NCBI GenBank assembly: GCA_039566865.1
Contig: CM076944.1
Coordinates: forward strand, 19,056,501-19,120,500
Direction: 5' to 3'
Source of the DNA: Aurelia coerulea
Taxonomy: Eukaryota; Cnidaria; Scyphozoa; Semaeostomeae; Ulmaridae
Length of the DNA: 64,000 nucleotides
Below are positions 1-13,900 of the stretch, one piece after another. The notes under the pieces are model-generated. The model worked only from the letters and a program-made list of their open reading frames with translations. It was not told the DNA's origin and ran no database searches. A program made the translations under genes and the position numbers. How positions within the stretch are numbered: the first letter of the stretch is position 1; each line of letters begins with the position of its first letter.

Positions 1-584
1 GTTATGGAAAAAAAAGTAAGTGGCAGATTGAAATATCTCAAACGTGGTTCTGTCGCTAAAAGACCAGTCTACATTATGAGTATTTGTCGCAATTTTTTTG
101 GGCACGGGAAAGTTCCCGAATTAAGGATTTTGAAGAAAAGGGCATGCCTAAAATCCTCAAAAAGTCGTCAAAAACAGGGGATCGATTTGAACCCATTTCA
201 GATCTTCAAAACAACGAGGAACGTGCTTCATTCTGCCTGAGAATATATTCAAGTACCTAGGGACTATAAACTTACTCTGAAGACTTCCGACTGGGCTACC
301 TATTCCCAAGTTGAAATGAAACACACTCCTCATTGTTTTGAAGATTTGAAATGGCTGTAAATCGATCCCCTGTTTTTAACGACCTTTTAAAGATTTTAGG
401 CATGCCCTTTTCCTCGAAATCCTTAATTTTGGAAATTTACCGTGCCGAAAAAAATTGCGAAAAATACTCATAGCATAGGCTAGCCTTTTAGCGATAGAGC
501 AACGTTTGAGTCATTTCAATCGGCCACTTATTTAATTTTCTGTAACAGATTGAGTTGGGTCACTTTTTTCTGGGTCACCCGGTA
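1..584. mobile_element. Palindromic Tc1/mariner-like MITE (family A), left tip outside the window
   Basis: Bases about 1-290 and 300-584 are imperfect reverse complements (for example the GGGGATCGATTT region near 178 pairs with AAATCGATCCCC near 359). The right tip reads GGGTCACCCGGTA at 573-585, and the window begins roughly 40 bases inside the left arm. It has no transposase-like reading frame. A second copy with the same arms lies at about 19,960-20,624. The ACCGGGTG-type tip and the TA at the end fit the IS630/Tc1/mariner superfamily, but that assignment rests on the tips alone. Confidence 0.7.
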
Positions 585-585
585 T

Positions 586-1600
586 AAGCTAATCTTGTGA
601 TTGGTTTGAAAAAAATTAGCAAATTTAGCTCGTTTTAGTGTTGCCTGCTTTTGGAACATAACATTGCAAAAAGCATTGATAATTACCATAATAATTGCTT
701 TGTGTCTATCAATATTTTAAATTTGGTCATAAATAGCAAGACGAAACAGGCTATCATGGAAACTTCAAAGACAATGGAAAATGTAAGCCTTTTGGCTTTT
801 ATGCTAGGTTTATTGCTCTTATATCGAGAAAGAGACTGCAAGTTTATCAACATATCTCGCCTTAGCAACTAAAGGAAATATAAGTGGCACTAAATTACCA
901 CACCTTGCAATTGATTTCGTGGAATTTAGTGACGTCCTTTCTTTTCTGCACTTGCAAAAGATTGACAAATCTCTCAAAATATTGCAAACGCCGATCACTG
1001 CCTCCTGTCGCATTCAGAGAGTCTAAAACACACATCCTAAAATGAAATGAGGTACATCAATTGCAAGAAAGTCAAGATCAAAACATACATTAAACGTTCA
1101 CAAAAAATTCCTTCTTTGACATAGCATAATAAGGAAGCAATTGGGAGTCATTAACAAATGTTTGACGTAGGGGCGAGATGCAACTATGAAAGCACCTCTA
1201 CTGTTTGTGTTGCTATTGGGCTCTACAATAATTCCGTTCGGACGTTGATGTTGATTTGGTCAAAATAGGAAAAATCGCTTGGCTCACCCAGTACTGCACT
1301 GTTTAGGGATGTTTCGAACAGCATCTAATCTAATGAGTGATGAAACAATTTGAAACAATACCTCAACTAGATCATAAATACTTCAGTCAACTATTCTCAA
1401 CGGAAAACGAGTGAATACCAAAACCAAAATCCATTAGATGAAAATATGAATATCCCTGAGCTCATGACTTACCATTTATCCTTCAATGAAAGCACTGCAA
1501 CAACCCAATGCCAACACGATCTAAAATGAGATATCATTCTGTGAAATTTAGCAGTATTGTTGTTATAGTCTGGTTTTTATAGAAACATTTGTTTGAATGC
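586..1600. other. Gene-less AT-rich sequence
   Basis: I see no supported exon, repeat arm or LINE motif here. The open frames are short and have no recognisable content. Confidence 0.5.
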
Positions 1601-2391
1601 ATCGGGTGTCTCAAAAAGTACCCCCTTTTGACTCAACAAGGCAACAAAACGATAATATTTCGGGACTTTTTGAATTCATGCATTTGTTGGTCTTCAGCTT
1701 AAATGCACATACCTTGCATTTGGAAATCGACCACCAAACACCGGAGATATGAGTTCATAAGGTCAAAATTTAGAGTGCACCTGAAACCAGAGGTTTTGAG
1801 AAATGGCCTAGCCATAATTTGACAACAAACAGGCATTTTGCAAACGAATTTTCGACTTTGACCTTTACTTTTTATTTTTGAAAAGAATTATACCTTGAAT
1901 TACTTCAATTGTTCTTGCAGTGACTTTTCTTTTGAGGAAACGGTCCTTGCATTGCATTCGATCCCAAGCGCTTTATATTAAAGGACAGGAAAAGGAGCAC
2001 ATGCACGCTTATTTTGGAGATGTGGCACGATTTTATTACTCTTACCACATTTTTACTATATTTGTTTAATCAGCGCCATGTGTCCATGCATCTTTTATTC
2101 TTTTCAAGAGCTAAACACGGAAACTTAAAGTCTACAGGTACTTTGGAAAATGGCCACGATACAAATCATGACTAGGCCCTTTTTCAAAACCTCTGGTTTT
2201 GGGTGTACTGTAAATTTTGACTTTGCGAACATGTATCTCCGGTGTTTGGTGGACGATTTCTAAATGCAAGGTACGTGCATCTAAGTTGAACATTGATAAA
2301 TTTAGCTGTGAAGTCGGGTAGCAATGATATCTTATTGCTTGGTTCCTATTTCCAGTCAAAAGGGGGTACTTTTTTCTGAGAAACCCGGTAT
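1601..2391. mobile_element. Palindromic Tc1/mariner-like MITE (family B)
   Basis: The left tip ATCGGGTGTCTCAAAAAGTA is mirrored at the right by a tip ending AAACCCGGTA (2381-2390), followed by TA. Long inner arms are also mirrored: the stretch around 1,710-1,810 (AAATGCACATACCTTGCATT, then CACCGGAGATA and CCAGAGGTTTTGAGAAA) reappears reversed around 2,165-2,285. The arms differ completely from family A although the tips share the CGGGTG motif. The short open frames are arm sequence, not genes. Confidence 0.75.
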
Positions 2392-2392
2392 A

Positions 2393-4610
2393 TAGTTACC
2401 AAGGCATATCGACGCTTCGAAGTTTGGTACGTTAGGTATAGAGATATCCGATTAAGATGGAATACAGCTAACTTTTTCAGGGTCTCCCTGATGTTCCAAA
2501 CTCCAAATGCTGCAATTTATGTTGATTCCGCAGGTAGCCTATGTTATTTTGTTTTTAAAAAAACTGAAAATGTACTTCATTGTTTGTTATATAATCATGA
2601 ACTCATTGAAACGTAAAAGGCTTTGTAAACTGTTGGGGCACCACAGCTGGTATTAGCCGATTTAATTTTCGTCTTTTAGTAAGTTAATATAAAAGGGAGA
2701 AAGATGTGCAACTGAGGGTTGAACTAAGTGCATATCAATAGTTTTGAAGTGAAGAAATTGAAAATTGTTCTTTGACGACATCTGCAGAAAAGTTCAAACC
2801 CAGCATACTACTGTATTTAGTCACACAGAAATTATACATACGTTATAGCGTACGGGAAGATCAGAACATCATTATCAAGGAGATCATCTCGAGGAAAAAT
2901 TTTCGTTGCAGTTCTCTTGTTCTCAATGATATCCTTTGATTGATTTGTGTCTGCTACGAACACTTTGGAGACTTTCCTTGCGATGACATTTTGCAGCAAG
3001 CTACAACGAAGAAATGCAGTGGCGAAAATTTGACATTATAGTATCACACCTTACTCTTCAGAAGGTCAGAAGATCACACTGTAAAACAAGTCAAAATAAG
3101 ATATCTCATCAAGTTCTCACTGTAATTTCATTGATCTGAGGATTTTTAAAGTCTTTTTTTCATTCCATAAAATTTTCAGAATACATATTACAAACTACAC
3201 CACTTACCATATTACTTTACAATACTAAAAGGAAAATAAAGCGAGGAGCAAAATACTGTGCCTACCCCGAGACCATTTCATGAAAATAAAAAACTAGTTA
3301 AACTACACAACAATATCTAAAAGCAAGTTCCACAACTGTGCGGCTTGTGAAGGGATGGGGTAAACAATTTTAGGACCTCACTTGAATCGACCAGTTTCAT
3401 GGATAAAATGTAGCGTAAGCTCAAGAATATATCAGAAAGAACAGTGGTGTCAATTACCTTTACCAAAATCGACCTGAAACTCTACATGTATCACTCGTTT
3501 TGGCGCCCCCTCAAAAAATCTCACTGGGGCCCGTGGTCCCCGGCCCCCTGCCACTACGCCTCTGGGTTCCGAGGGTTTCGAATTTTCTAGTACTGTATTT
3601 CTTTATTAACTGTTCATATCCCAAGGTTCCGAAAAGGTTCCAGTACAAATAATGCATAACTGTCTGTTTTCTGAAAATGCTACATCGAATAGTAGGGTTT
3701 CAAAGGTTCTTTGTTTTTGCGTCGAAAGAAAGTTTCAGATTATACATTGCAAGGCTCTGTACTATGTATACATGATTAGCGGATAGCATTGCTAATTTAA
3801 AAAAGCAAAGATTTAGCTTACCGTATGTAAAAATTAATGAGGGAGGATGTTAAACCAAAGGAATGAATGCAATAAATGTCGAACATAGTTATGATGACTT
3901 TTGTTTCCGATGTCTTTGGTTTTCGTGGTATATTCTCTGGCCATGAAAAAACACTAAAAAGAAAGAAAACAATCTACTAAAACTGCCTCTAAATTCAGCT
4001 AAAGCTGTCGTGACATTTTTTTGAGCACACCCCGTAGTACTAAGATTCTCTGCGAAGCAGTTATGTCACTCCATGAAAGTCTCGTACGCGTTTCATAAAA
4101 AATCTTTTTACATTCACAAAATATTCCTAAAAATCCCCAAAATCCTGTTGTTTAAAAAATTCTCATTAGCTTTAATGAAACAGAGATGCACCCCTACCTT
4201 GGTTAATGACAGAAAGTTGGATGAAAGAGGGAATGGTAATCGACATGGTCGTGAAAATACATGGCATATTCTTCGAAGCTTGAAGGGTGCTCGATCGGGG
4301 CGATGCCGCTCTGGCTGTATCTTAATTTCTTTTACAATTTGCTTTCTCGGGTCATATTTAGTGACAAACCTACGAACCGCTGGGAAAAACCCGTAAAACT
4401 GCTATTTTGTGGCCAAAGTTGTAAAACCACCGGACCGAAAAGGCTAAATTCACGAACCTTCAGCTCTTACAATCCCCACTTCTAAAATCAAAAGGAGAGT
4501 AAACTCGTGTTCAAGTGGCTATTGCATATGAAAAGAAAAAGAGAGTATCTCGAGATGCAACTCAGTCAGTTGACAAAATCATTGTTCTTATGATGCATTC
4601 GAAACGCGGT
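2393..4610. other. Gene-less region with a solo hAT-type tip
   Basis: Apart from the hAT-like tip near 3,515-3,564 (separate entry), I see no coding exon. Open frames at 4,073-4,485 lack conserved features. This is the downstream flank of the minus-strand OTU/PHD gene; no poly(A) site was firmly placed. Confidence 0.4.
3490..3564. mobile_element. Right tip of a hAT-type element
   Basis: The stretch ends GCCACTACGCCTCTG, preceded by a C-rich tract. Read on the minus strand it is CAGAGGCGTAGTGGC followed by G-runs, the usual look of hAT ends. No matching left tip with an 8-bp duplication was found, so this is a partial element. Confidence 0.5.
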
Positions 4611-4951
4611 TTACGGTGGCAGACCTCCTGATTTACAGTTAATTGTTTCCCTTTGGACGATCACTACCGTACAAACGAACCATACATACCAGCTTCTGTC
4701 ATAGAAATGCAATCCTATTGCATTAATATCATTCCGGATCAATTCTTGTGTTTCTACGTCGAGGCAACAAACAAACTCTTTTCTTTGCGCAGCAATTCCA
4801 CTGCATGCTGCATGATATGGAAGCCTGCATCGCCTGCAGGACACCCAGTTCTGTCGCTCTTCGCCGATTGCCTGGCAACCAAGTAGCTTTGTTGCAGCAC
4901 AAAGTTGTTTGTGTTTACTTTCCTCCAATGCTGGAGCACCAGATCTCGTAC
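4611..4951 (-). CDS. Terminal exon: PHD-like zinc finger
   Basis: The acceptor TTAATTTAG precedes the exon. It enters in phase 1, matching the donor of the exon at 5576-5623. The peptide includes NWVSCRRCRLPYHAACSGI and then EFVCC, giving the C-x2-C-x4-H-x2-C core of a PHD finger followed by a Cys pair. The first Cys pair of a classical PHD is not obvious (only single Cys residues lie upstream). After the finger come ELIRNDINAIGLHF and a 35-residue tail to the stop. PHD fingers usually bind histone tails; a nuclear role is inferred from that only. Confidence 0.7.
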
Positions 4952-7900
4952 CTAAATTAAGAGTATGCATTTTAAATGAAGGACAACAAATCCGACGATA
5001 ATCATATTCATATTCAAAAAGATACTCAAGCTAGTTGCATTTCCAACCAATATTCAGATTCCATGTTTTAAATGGTATTCATTTGGTTTAAAACTGATAT
5101 CTATGGAATCGCATATTCTATTATATTTCATTTCTTTTCATTTCATTTCATCTAATTTTATATCAAATTTGTAACTACAGAGAGGGTAGACCTTCAGCCA
5201 ACGTGCTGGTTTTCAAGGGGTAAGGTCCACCCACGAGATAGCAGTAATGGGAAGCTAATTTTAAGTATAGAAAACCAACTTCCAAATTACAATTTGGAGA
5301 ACATCTAAGCTATTTAGCCTAGGTTAAATAGGCTTCGTGAAGCCAGTTTAAAGACTTGAAGACAATTGTTAGAATGGAAGCATAGCTCGAAGTTTTCATT
5401 GGGCTGACTGCATAGTAAAGAAAACTTCTTCACATATGCTAAGTGGATGTGAAAATATAAATGTGTCAGAAAATATAGAATCTACGTGCACGTACGAAGT
5501 CTATTTCTGGAGTTGTTTACAGGCCATACAGGTATCAAATACCTACACTTCGGATAAGATGAAGCAATTTCTTACCAATCTTCCATACGAGCGGTATGTA
5601 ATGATTTGGACACACGCTTCTGCCTACAGACACGAACATGACGTTAATGGCATCATGTAGCTGGTCACAAGAGCATAAACAGGGCATCATCATACCATGA
5701 TAAAAATCATTGTATGAGCAATGAAGATTGATGCTTCGCGACAGTATCGTTGCCAAGAATCTTACATGAAGAAGGCCTAAAGAATTGATAAAGAATAGTC
5801 AGTTTCATCGGCCATAGCCGACATACCAGTTGCACTAGGCTTGTGTGAATAATCATAATATTAAGCAACAGTTGACTCATAGTCATACGCTATTACGTCA
5901 CCAACATGAATTAAAGTAGAAAGCATCACATCTTGTTTTGGAACTTGTTTTAAGTGAGTCTGTGAAGCTCATTTTATAGAAAACAAAATAACCTAAACAG
6001 TATAGCAACCAAAAATTCATTAATTTCTTTTTCAAGAGTCCTCATAACCTCACTTTGGGCAAATTTCAAGATTATGAATCACTTTTTCTCTCCATTAAAA
6101 TCAGAATTCGGTAGAGGTAGCAATATTTCAACCACCCTTTTCAGGGTAGAGAAGTACATTTGAAACTGGGTAGAATCTGCAAGATTGACATGACCTTCTT
6201 TGGATCCATTCATTGATGTAGTAGTAAGTACAAAAGGTGTAAGATGAAAGCTTTGAAATGATGAAGAGTGACCAGCATTACATTCCTTTCTGAAAATGTG
6301 CACCCAGACAAGTGCCCTGGTCGCCTACCATATCTACTGCAGTGGAGGTCCAAAAGAGAGCAACGTGGAGCAGAAATTGAAAAAACAGCATCAAAATTCG
6401 GAATCTACATGGAAAGTTGACATAAATGAACTCATAGAGAGTAGTGCGGTAGGGTTCGATGTTGTCATGTCAAGAAATTTTGTTGAACAAAATATGATCT
6501 CAAATTTTTGGCCACGACTGTAATTAAGACAGTGTTAGGATTTATGAGTATCTCAAGTGCTTCGACGATTGGAAAACTACCTTATTTCCCCTAAACTTAC
6601 CAGAAAAGGTCTTTTCTTTGGTAATTTCCATGATCTCTGAACTTATGGCATACCGTAGAACGTCAGATGCATTTTTTCGAGCAAAAGAAGGTCTTCTCTC
6701 GTACACGCCAGGAGTTGACAGAGAGTACAGCATCTGCAGTGCACAGTCTCTTGTGAGATATCTTTCTCTGTACTAGAAGATCAAACAGAGATATTGATCA
6801 AAGTTACATTACGCGTTGTGTGTGGGATGCTATGTGCTGAGAATACAATATATAAGCAAATCTGTTGATAGAATGCAAGACAACATTCAGATAATTCATA
6901 TTCCCTGACCCAAAACTGGCCTTGAAAAATACTTTTATTTACGCAAAAGAGTATGTTTTCACGTTCTTGGGGGTACTGCATATCTTTTAAAAGAAGGACT
7001 CCTCATTCCTTGTTTTACCTCAAGAAGATAAACTCCCAACCTTCAAAATCTGTCTTCAGTGTCCATGACCTAATAGTCCAAACGAATTTCTCCCAAAAAT
7101 AAGGGTCGGTCTCAGTAAGTTGAATTTTCACAAATCGAAGAACCATTTTAGAGACACCATGAACCCAAAGTACCTTACGAACGACGCAGTTAAGAATACG
7201 GAACGCTTTTGTTGCTTTCCTCTTCATTTGACCCTCAACAACGAGATCTTCTCACTGGAGTTTCAGAACTATTACGGCCATTTGTTCAAATTAATGGCCT
7301 TTCGAACAACGTTCTGCCACAACTTTTATTGTATAGCCATAAAGCCTTCTCTTATGACGTTGATAAAATCATACTTCAAATGACTATTGATTTCATTCAC
7401 AAAACTGGTCGCTTGGTGAAGACAATTTCAGAATTTTGTTTGTGCTACAAAGTCACCTAGTCCTTTTATCTTTTCTGTCTTGTTCGTTAATACTTCTGTT
7501 CATGTTTGATGCAAAGCATTATCGATTACCATGCTACAATGTTTCGAACAATATTCAAGATTTCTGAAAAGTCCAATGTTAGGATTATAGATTAGTAGCT
7601 TTAGTTTCTGTCAAGCAATTCAATTTTGAAAGGTGACGTAATTTCATACCCACCTTTCTACACCGATTTGATAAAGATTTGGAGCCTTGCTATCAGTGTA
7701 AAAACACAAGTCTAAGAACGACAGGGAAGGCCAGCAATGAGATCTTTACTTAAAAGTGCCACAATGAATTGGGCTATCATATAGTGCTGCTCGTGTTTCC
7801 ATTGTTTATTTATGAGTATGACAATTTATAGTCTAGTTCAGTTATATATCACAAATCCTTTAATTCTTGTGAATTATCAATTATTAACCCCTCGAAAATC

Positions 7901-10900
7901 AGTTATTTTAAGTGGGGGCTACCATGGGTAAAACTATAATTGTTGGTAAAGAATATTAAATTCTAATTCTGCCGACAAAGGAAAATAACACCACGTACCT
8001 CCTCAACATAATGTTTAAAATGGCTAACCGCTAATACTGCTGCGACTAATCGCAGGATCGGCGTCACAGTCTCACTTCCAAAAAGAAGTTTCCCGATGGA
8101 GTTGAATAAGCAGTCTCCATTGCCTGTGGCAGTGACTGGTACCAAACCAGGGGGTACTGCATCATCTCGTTCAAAACTAGGAAGAAATTTAAGATAAAAG
8201 CAATTACTTTGAACCACCAAAGGTCCTTTTAAATCCTACTTTATGGATGGAGGGTTAACCCAAAGATTTCCTTGAGTGATTAAAGAGATGCACTACTTTC
8301 TTTTGCAAAAGATGCTAAATTACCTCTTTTCAATCACTTTTGCACAGACTGGCATCGTTCTTATTGTGAATTGCTCTTGATGACCAGCAATGAAGAGCCT
8401 GCAACTATGCAAAAATGCTTTGTCAATCTGCTTGATCTTAGCGTAAAATTCTTTCCAGTTGCAGTTGGCAAAAGTTTTCAAGTATTCCCTTGACAGAATA
8501 GCCTAGAAGAAAAGGAAATTGCTACATCAATGTTCATTTGCAATTCTGCCCAAACAAAGGCATGTCTATTTTGGCTGTGGGTGTATGAGCACCCCAATGA
8601 TTTTCAAAAACGTAAACATTAGGTCTAAATCAAAACTGCTCTGGCAAATGGTTGGTTTAAGTTGTACAAAAAGTGGCAATTGTTAATAAAGTCATTCAAT
8701 TTCAACAGTTTAAGAAGCAGAAACAAATGGTCCAGTTTCGAAAATAAAGTGGCAAATGTAAAAATAGTGGTTGCTCGCTACATGCCAGGTCCCAAACGAC
8801 TATTTTCATACAATAGAGCAGGCTGGAGACACAGGGACTATAAGGTGGAATAGACTTTGGTTTGCGCGTTTTATGATAAGGTTAAGAGTACAAGCTTAAG
8901 AGTACCGAAATATTACGTCCAATACAGAATCTGCTCACCAGTTTGCTAGCTTGCTCACGTGGAATAACATTTGGCGAACCAGTTGACTTTAGATCAGCAC
9001 TTTTTTTTATTCTGGTTTTGGCCTAAAAACAAGAAATATCAATACTGAAGCAGACGAGATTTCGAACCTGGTGACCACCTTTGTGTGCTGAGCAGAAGCT
9101 TGACTTATTAAGGGAAAAGATGAGGATGATAATCAAGCTTTTGCCGCAAAGATTGCAAAAGTGCCTATTCAAAAGTTAAGGGATAAGTGTAAGTTGTATA
9201 AAAGGCATTTTTGCATATCTTAGGGTTCATAAGGTGTTCATCCCTAAAGATTTATTATCTCCTTACTGGAATCCTTGTAGACACTAAATCAGTTTTTCAA
9301 AATAGGATTTGATTAACTGTTGTCATTTATTCTATTTCTCTATTTCTAAATCCTTTACGCAGGTCTACAATTCAGTTTGAATAACTGTTTTACAATGTAC
9401 CCTGCAACTAAAAATATAAAGAACCTTAATTACAATATTTATCTAACCTATAAATGTACAATATATATATTCATCAAATACTTAAATATAAAAGAAAAAC
9501 AAAAATGCAAAACCAGCTTAATTATGAGCTTTTGAGCGTGGCGTTAAATGATTGGATGGGGGAGGGGGCTAATTTAATATCAGAATGGAGTTCCTTCCAT
9601 GTGTCAGCTCCTTGGAGAGCAAATGACTTTTGACCATAAGTTGTTCTCATTTGAGGTATAACTAGATCGAATTTAGTGTTGCGTAAGACCCGATTGTGAA
9701 CATCAGATAATCGGGAGAAAATCTGAATTATACCATGCTAAATGTTTCTCCATGGACTAGCCTGTCAACTGAAAGCCAACCAAATCTTTGCAACAAAGGA
9801 GCAATCGATGAATCAAAAGGGCTGCTTATGAGAATTCTTGCAGGTCTGTTCTGCAATTTTCGCAAGGTATTCACTTCAGCTTAGTATCGCCATATCTTCT
9901 TGGATAAATTGCTTGGCATACTTCAAAAGCATAAGGGTTCTTGAGATTTTCTTTTGAAGGAAGTTTGCCTGGCTTCCCCATTTCAGATTGTATTCAATCA
10001 TAACACCAAGATATTTAGTTTCATGAACAAGATCGATATCATTCCCATTAACTTAGAGCCAAGGGATGATTTATGACATTTTGTTTATCTGTCACAGCTT
10101 TTGGGCTGAAAAAACCATGGCTTGTGTTTTGACGATGTACCAGGAAAGCTTATTGCCCTGTCATTTCTCAACACAGGTAAGTTCTGCATTGACAGCAACG
10201 TCAATCTTTTCATTAATGTAAGATGCATTCTAAAAGACACGAAGCGATCAACAACTACAACAAAAATTGACAGATAACCTAAAACTGTCAGTGTTTAGGT
10301 AAGAACGAGAACTAATTTCAGGATATCATAAGTTGAAATTGAGCGTTTACATAATGCACATCTGATCAGATCACATTTGATCTTCTCGAAGCAGACACTA
10401 CATCCTTTAGTTTGCTTACTAATGTACTCTTTCAGAGAAAAGCAAAAACCTACCTCAATATACATGAAAACTTTACCAACAAGATCTTTCGTTATTCACT
10501 TACCATTTAGACCCTACTTTTTACTGTTAATCAAGTTTATTTTACAATGGGCTGTCGCAAACTTCAGAATTTAAATCATACAAGAAAAACTAGTAATTAG
10601 GAGTACTCATTTACCACGACTGGTGTAGGAACTGTGGCAGGGTCATTTTCCAAAGACGTCGATTTCTGTGAAATAAAATATATGATTCTAAACCTATTCG
10701 TTTGTCGTACCCATTACATTATTAGAAATGATTTTGCTGGGATTTCTTCATTGGCTGCTGTAGTAAATATTGATTGGGAGGTTGTGACTGTGAGAACTAA
10801 GCAGCAAGTAAAGAATGCTAACCTTGAAGAAATGAATTCATTCACGATGCACCTTTTTTTATGTCATGAGTTAGACGCTTCAAAAATGGTCTGCTCGCCT

Positions 10901-13900
10901 ATTTCAATGTTAAATTTAGATTCAAATAAGCCTTTAGTTTGAATTTGAAGAAAAGCTTTCAAGAAAACTGCTCATAAAGTTGTGAGAACAAGTCAAATTG
11001 TTAAGAAACTAAGTTAATGCACCAGCCTAAACTAACTTTCCTACTAAACTTTGAAATCTGTGATATGGCATACAATCACTTGTTTATAAAGTTTGCAAAA
11101 AGGGAATCTTCACCCTTAAGATTTTTTCGTTATTCATTTACGATTTAGAAAAAAGATGCAACTGCACCTTAACAGAATTGGTTGCTCCTTGACAAGTCTG
11201 AGCCGCATCTTCGTTGTCTGGCGAAGGACTGTAAACACTTTCCACTTCAATTTCCTGAAAAATTTCAAATTACTTCTACAAATTCAATTGAATTAAATTC
11301 CACTTTTTTCATAGAATACAGGACTAAATGCTATCACAAGTTATACAAGTATAGGCAGTTTTCAAAATCATTACTTTGATATTCATAGAGCAGTGGCTTT
11401 CCAAGCAGGGATCCTTTTTTCTGACTCACCCGGTATATAAAAATCTGTATCCTATATGAGCAAAGTAAAGCATGGCTTATCAAGCTTTGGCCGTTAAATT
11501 AAGATGCAAAAAAGAAAAAAATACTGCATGAGTAAATATAGAAAATTACAGCATGTTCACAATAGATATATATTGATGAAAGATTAATTGTTCATAAAAT
11601 GGTAATTCTGATTAGAGGTTTATGATTGTTAATATTTCGCTATTATGAACGCTTTAAGGCTTGTAGTATACTGTTTTATTGTGGTTATGTTTTTTATTGA
11701 TTTTGGCAGATTGTTCCATAATCGGGCAGCCTTGTTTCTACAAGAAACTTGCAGACAATCTCAACGACACGATTTTGAAGCTTTAGAAGATCAAGTATAA
11801 CCATTTTGTAAGAGGAATCCAAATATTCCAGAAGCTACAATGAATTTATTGTCTCTATGGTTTAAGAAAACCACTACTTTTTTTCTTGAGGGATGCAAAT
11901 GGTGCACAGACTACGATACTTTGTTCCAAATTTTTTGTGAGCTGGAAGACCATGAATATTCGAGCCACTTAACTGTCCGGTTTTTCAAGAAAATGTCGGT
12001 GAAAGGCAAGGCCTGAAGAGACAGACATGAACTAAATATCCAGATTTACATCTGGCATTGTGCAATAGACTGTATTTCGAAACTTTACTGAAGGAAGAAT
12101 TACAAAGGCACAAAATACGAATACGGGTATTTTTCTATAAGAGACCACTTATAAGATCAGATCAGACCACATTTGATCTTCTCGAAGCAGACACTACATC
12201 CTTACGTTTGAGTCCTTAGCCGTGTACTCATTTAGAGAAAGGCAAAAACCAACCTCAACATACACAATCTGCTTTGCTTTCGATGGTTATGAGGCGCAAC
12301 CCTACATTTTACTGTTAATCAAGTTTATTTTACAATGGGCTGTCGCAAACTTCAGAATTTAAATCATACAAGAAATACTAGTAATTAGGAGTACTCATTT
12401 ACCACGACTGGTGTAGGAACTGTGGCAGGGTCATTTTCCAAAGACGTCGATTTCTGTGAAATAAAATATATGATTCTAAACCTATTCGTTTGTCGTACCC
12501 ATTACATTATTAGAAATGATTTTGCTGGGATTTCTTCATTGGCTGCTGTAGTAAATATTGATTGGGAGGTTGTGACTGTGAGAACTAAGCAGCAAGTAAA
12601 GAATGCTAACCTTGAAGAAATGAATTCATTCACGATGCACCTTTTTTTATGTCATGAGTTAGACGCTTCAAAAATGGTCTGCTCGCCTATTTCAATGTTA
12701 AATTTAGATTCAAATAAGCCTTTAGTTTGAATTTGAAGAAAAGCTTTCAAGAAAACTGCTCATAAAGTTGTGAGAACAAGTCAAATTGTTAAGAAACTAA
12801 GTTAATGCACCAGCCTAAACTAACTTTCCTACTAAACTTTGAAATCTGTGATATGGCATACAATCACTTGTTTATAAAGTTTGCAAAAAGGGAATCTTCA
12901 CCCTTAAGATTTTTTCGTTATTCATTTACGATTTAGAAAAAAGATGCAACTGCACCTTAACAGAATTGGTTGCTCCTTGACAAGTCTGAGCCGCATCTTC
13001 GTTGTCTGGCGAAGGACTGTAAACACTTTCCACTTCAATTTCCTGAAAAATTTCAAATTACTTCTACAAATTCAATTGAATTAAATTCCACTTTTTTCAT
13101 AGAATACAGGACTAAATGCTATCACAAGTTATACAAGTATAGGCAGTTTTCAAAATTATTACTTTGATATTCATAGAGCAGTGGCTTTCCAAGCAGGGAT
13201 CCTTTTTTCTGACTCACCCGGTATATAAAAATCTGTATCCTATATGAGCAAAGTAAAGCATGGCTTATCAAGCTTTGGCCGTTAAATTAAGATGCAAAAA
13301 AGAAAACAATACTGCATGAGTAAATATAGAAAATTACAGCATGTTCACAATAGATATATATTGATGAAAGATTAATTGTTCATAAAATGGTAATTCTGAT
13401 TAGAGGTTTATGATTGTTAATATTTCGCTATTATGAACGCTTTAAGGCTTGTAGTATACTGTTTTATTGTGGTTATGTTTTTTATTGATTTTGGCAGATT
13501 GTTCCATAATCGGGCAGCCTTGTTTCTACAAGAAACTTGTAGACAATCTCAACGACACGATTTTGAAGCTTTAGAAGATCAAGTATAACCATTTTGTAAG
13601 AGGAATCCAAATATTCCAGAAGCTACAATGAATTTATTGTCTCTATAGTTTAAGAAAACCACCACTTTTTTTTCTTGAGGGATGCAAACGGTGCACAGAC
13701 TACGATACTTCGTTCCAAATTTTTTGTGAGCTGGAAGACCATGAATATTCAAGCCACTTAACTGTCCGGTTTTTCAAGAAAATGTCGGTGAAAGGCAAGG
13801 CCTGAAGAGACAGACATGAACTAAATATCCAGATTTATATCTGGCATTGTGCAATAGACTGTATTTCGAAACTTTACTGAAGGAAGAATTACAAAGGCAC

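Noticed and set aside
10634..10942. A 102-codon plus-strand frame repeated identically in the tandem array
   Set aside because: It begins at GTG, not ATG, and repeats because the array repeats. The opposite strand has proper exons with splice sites in the same place.
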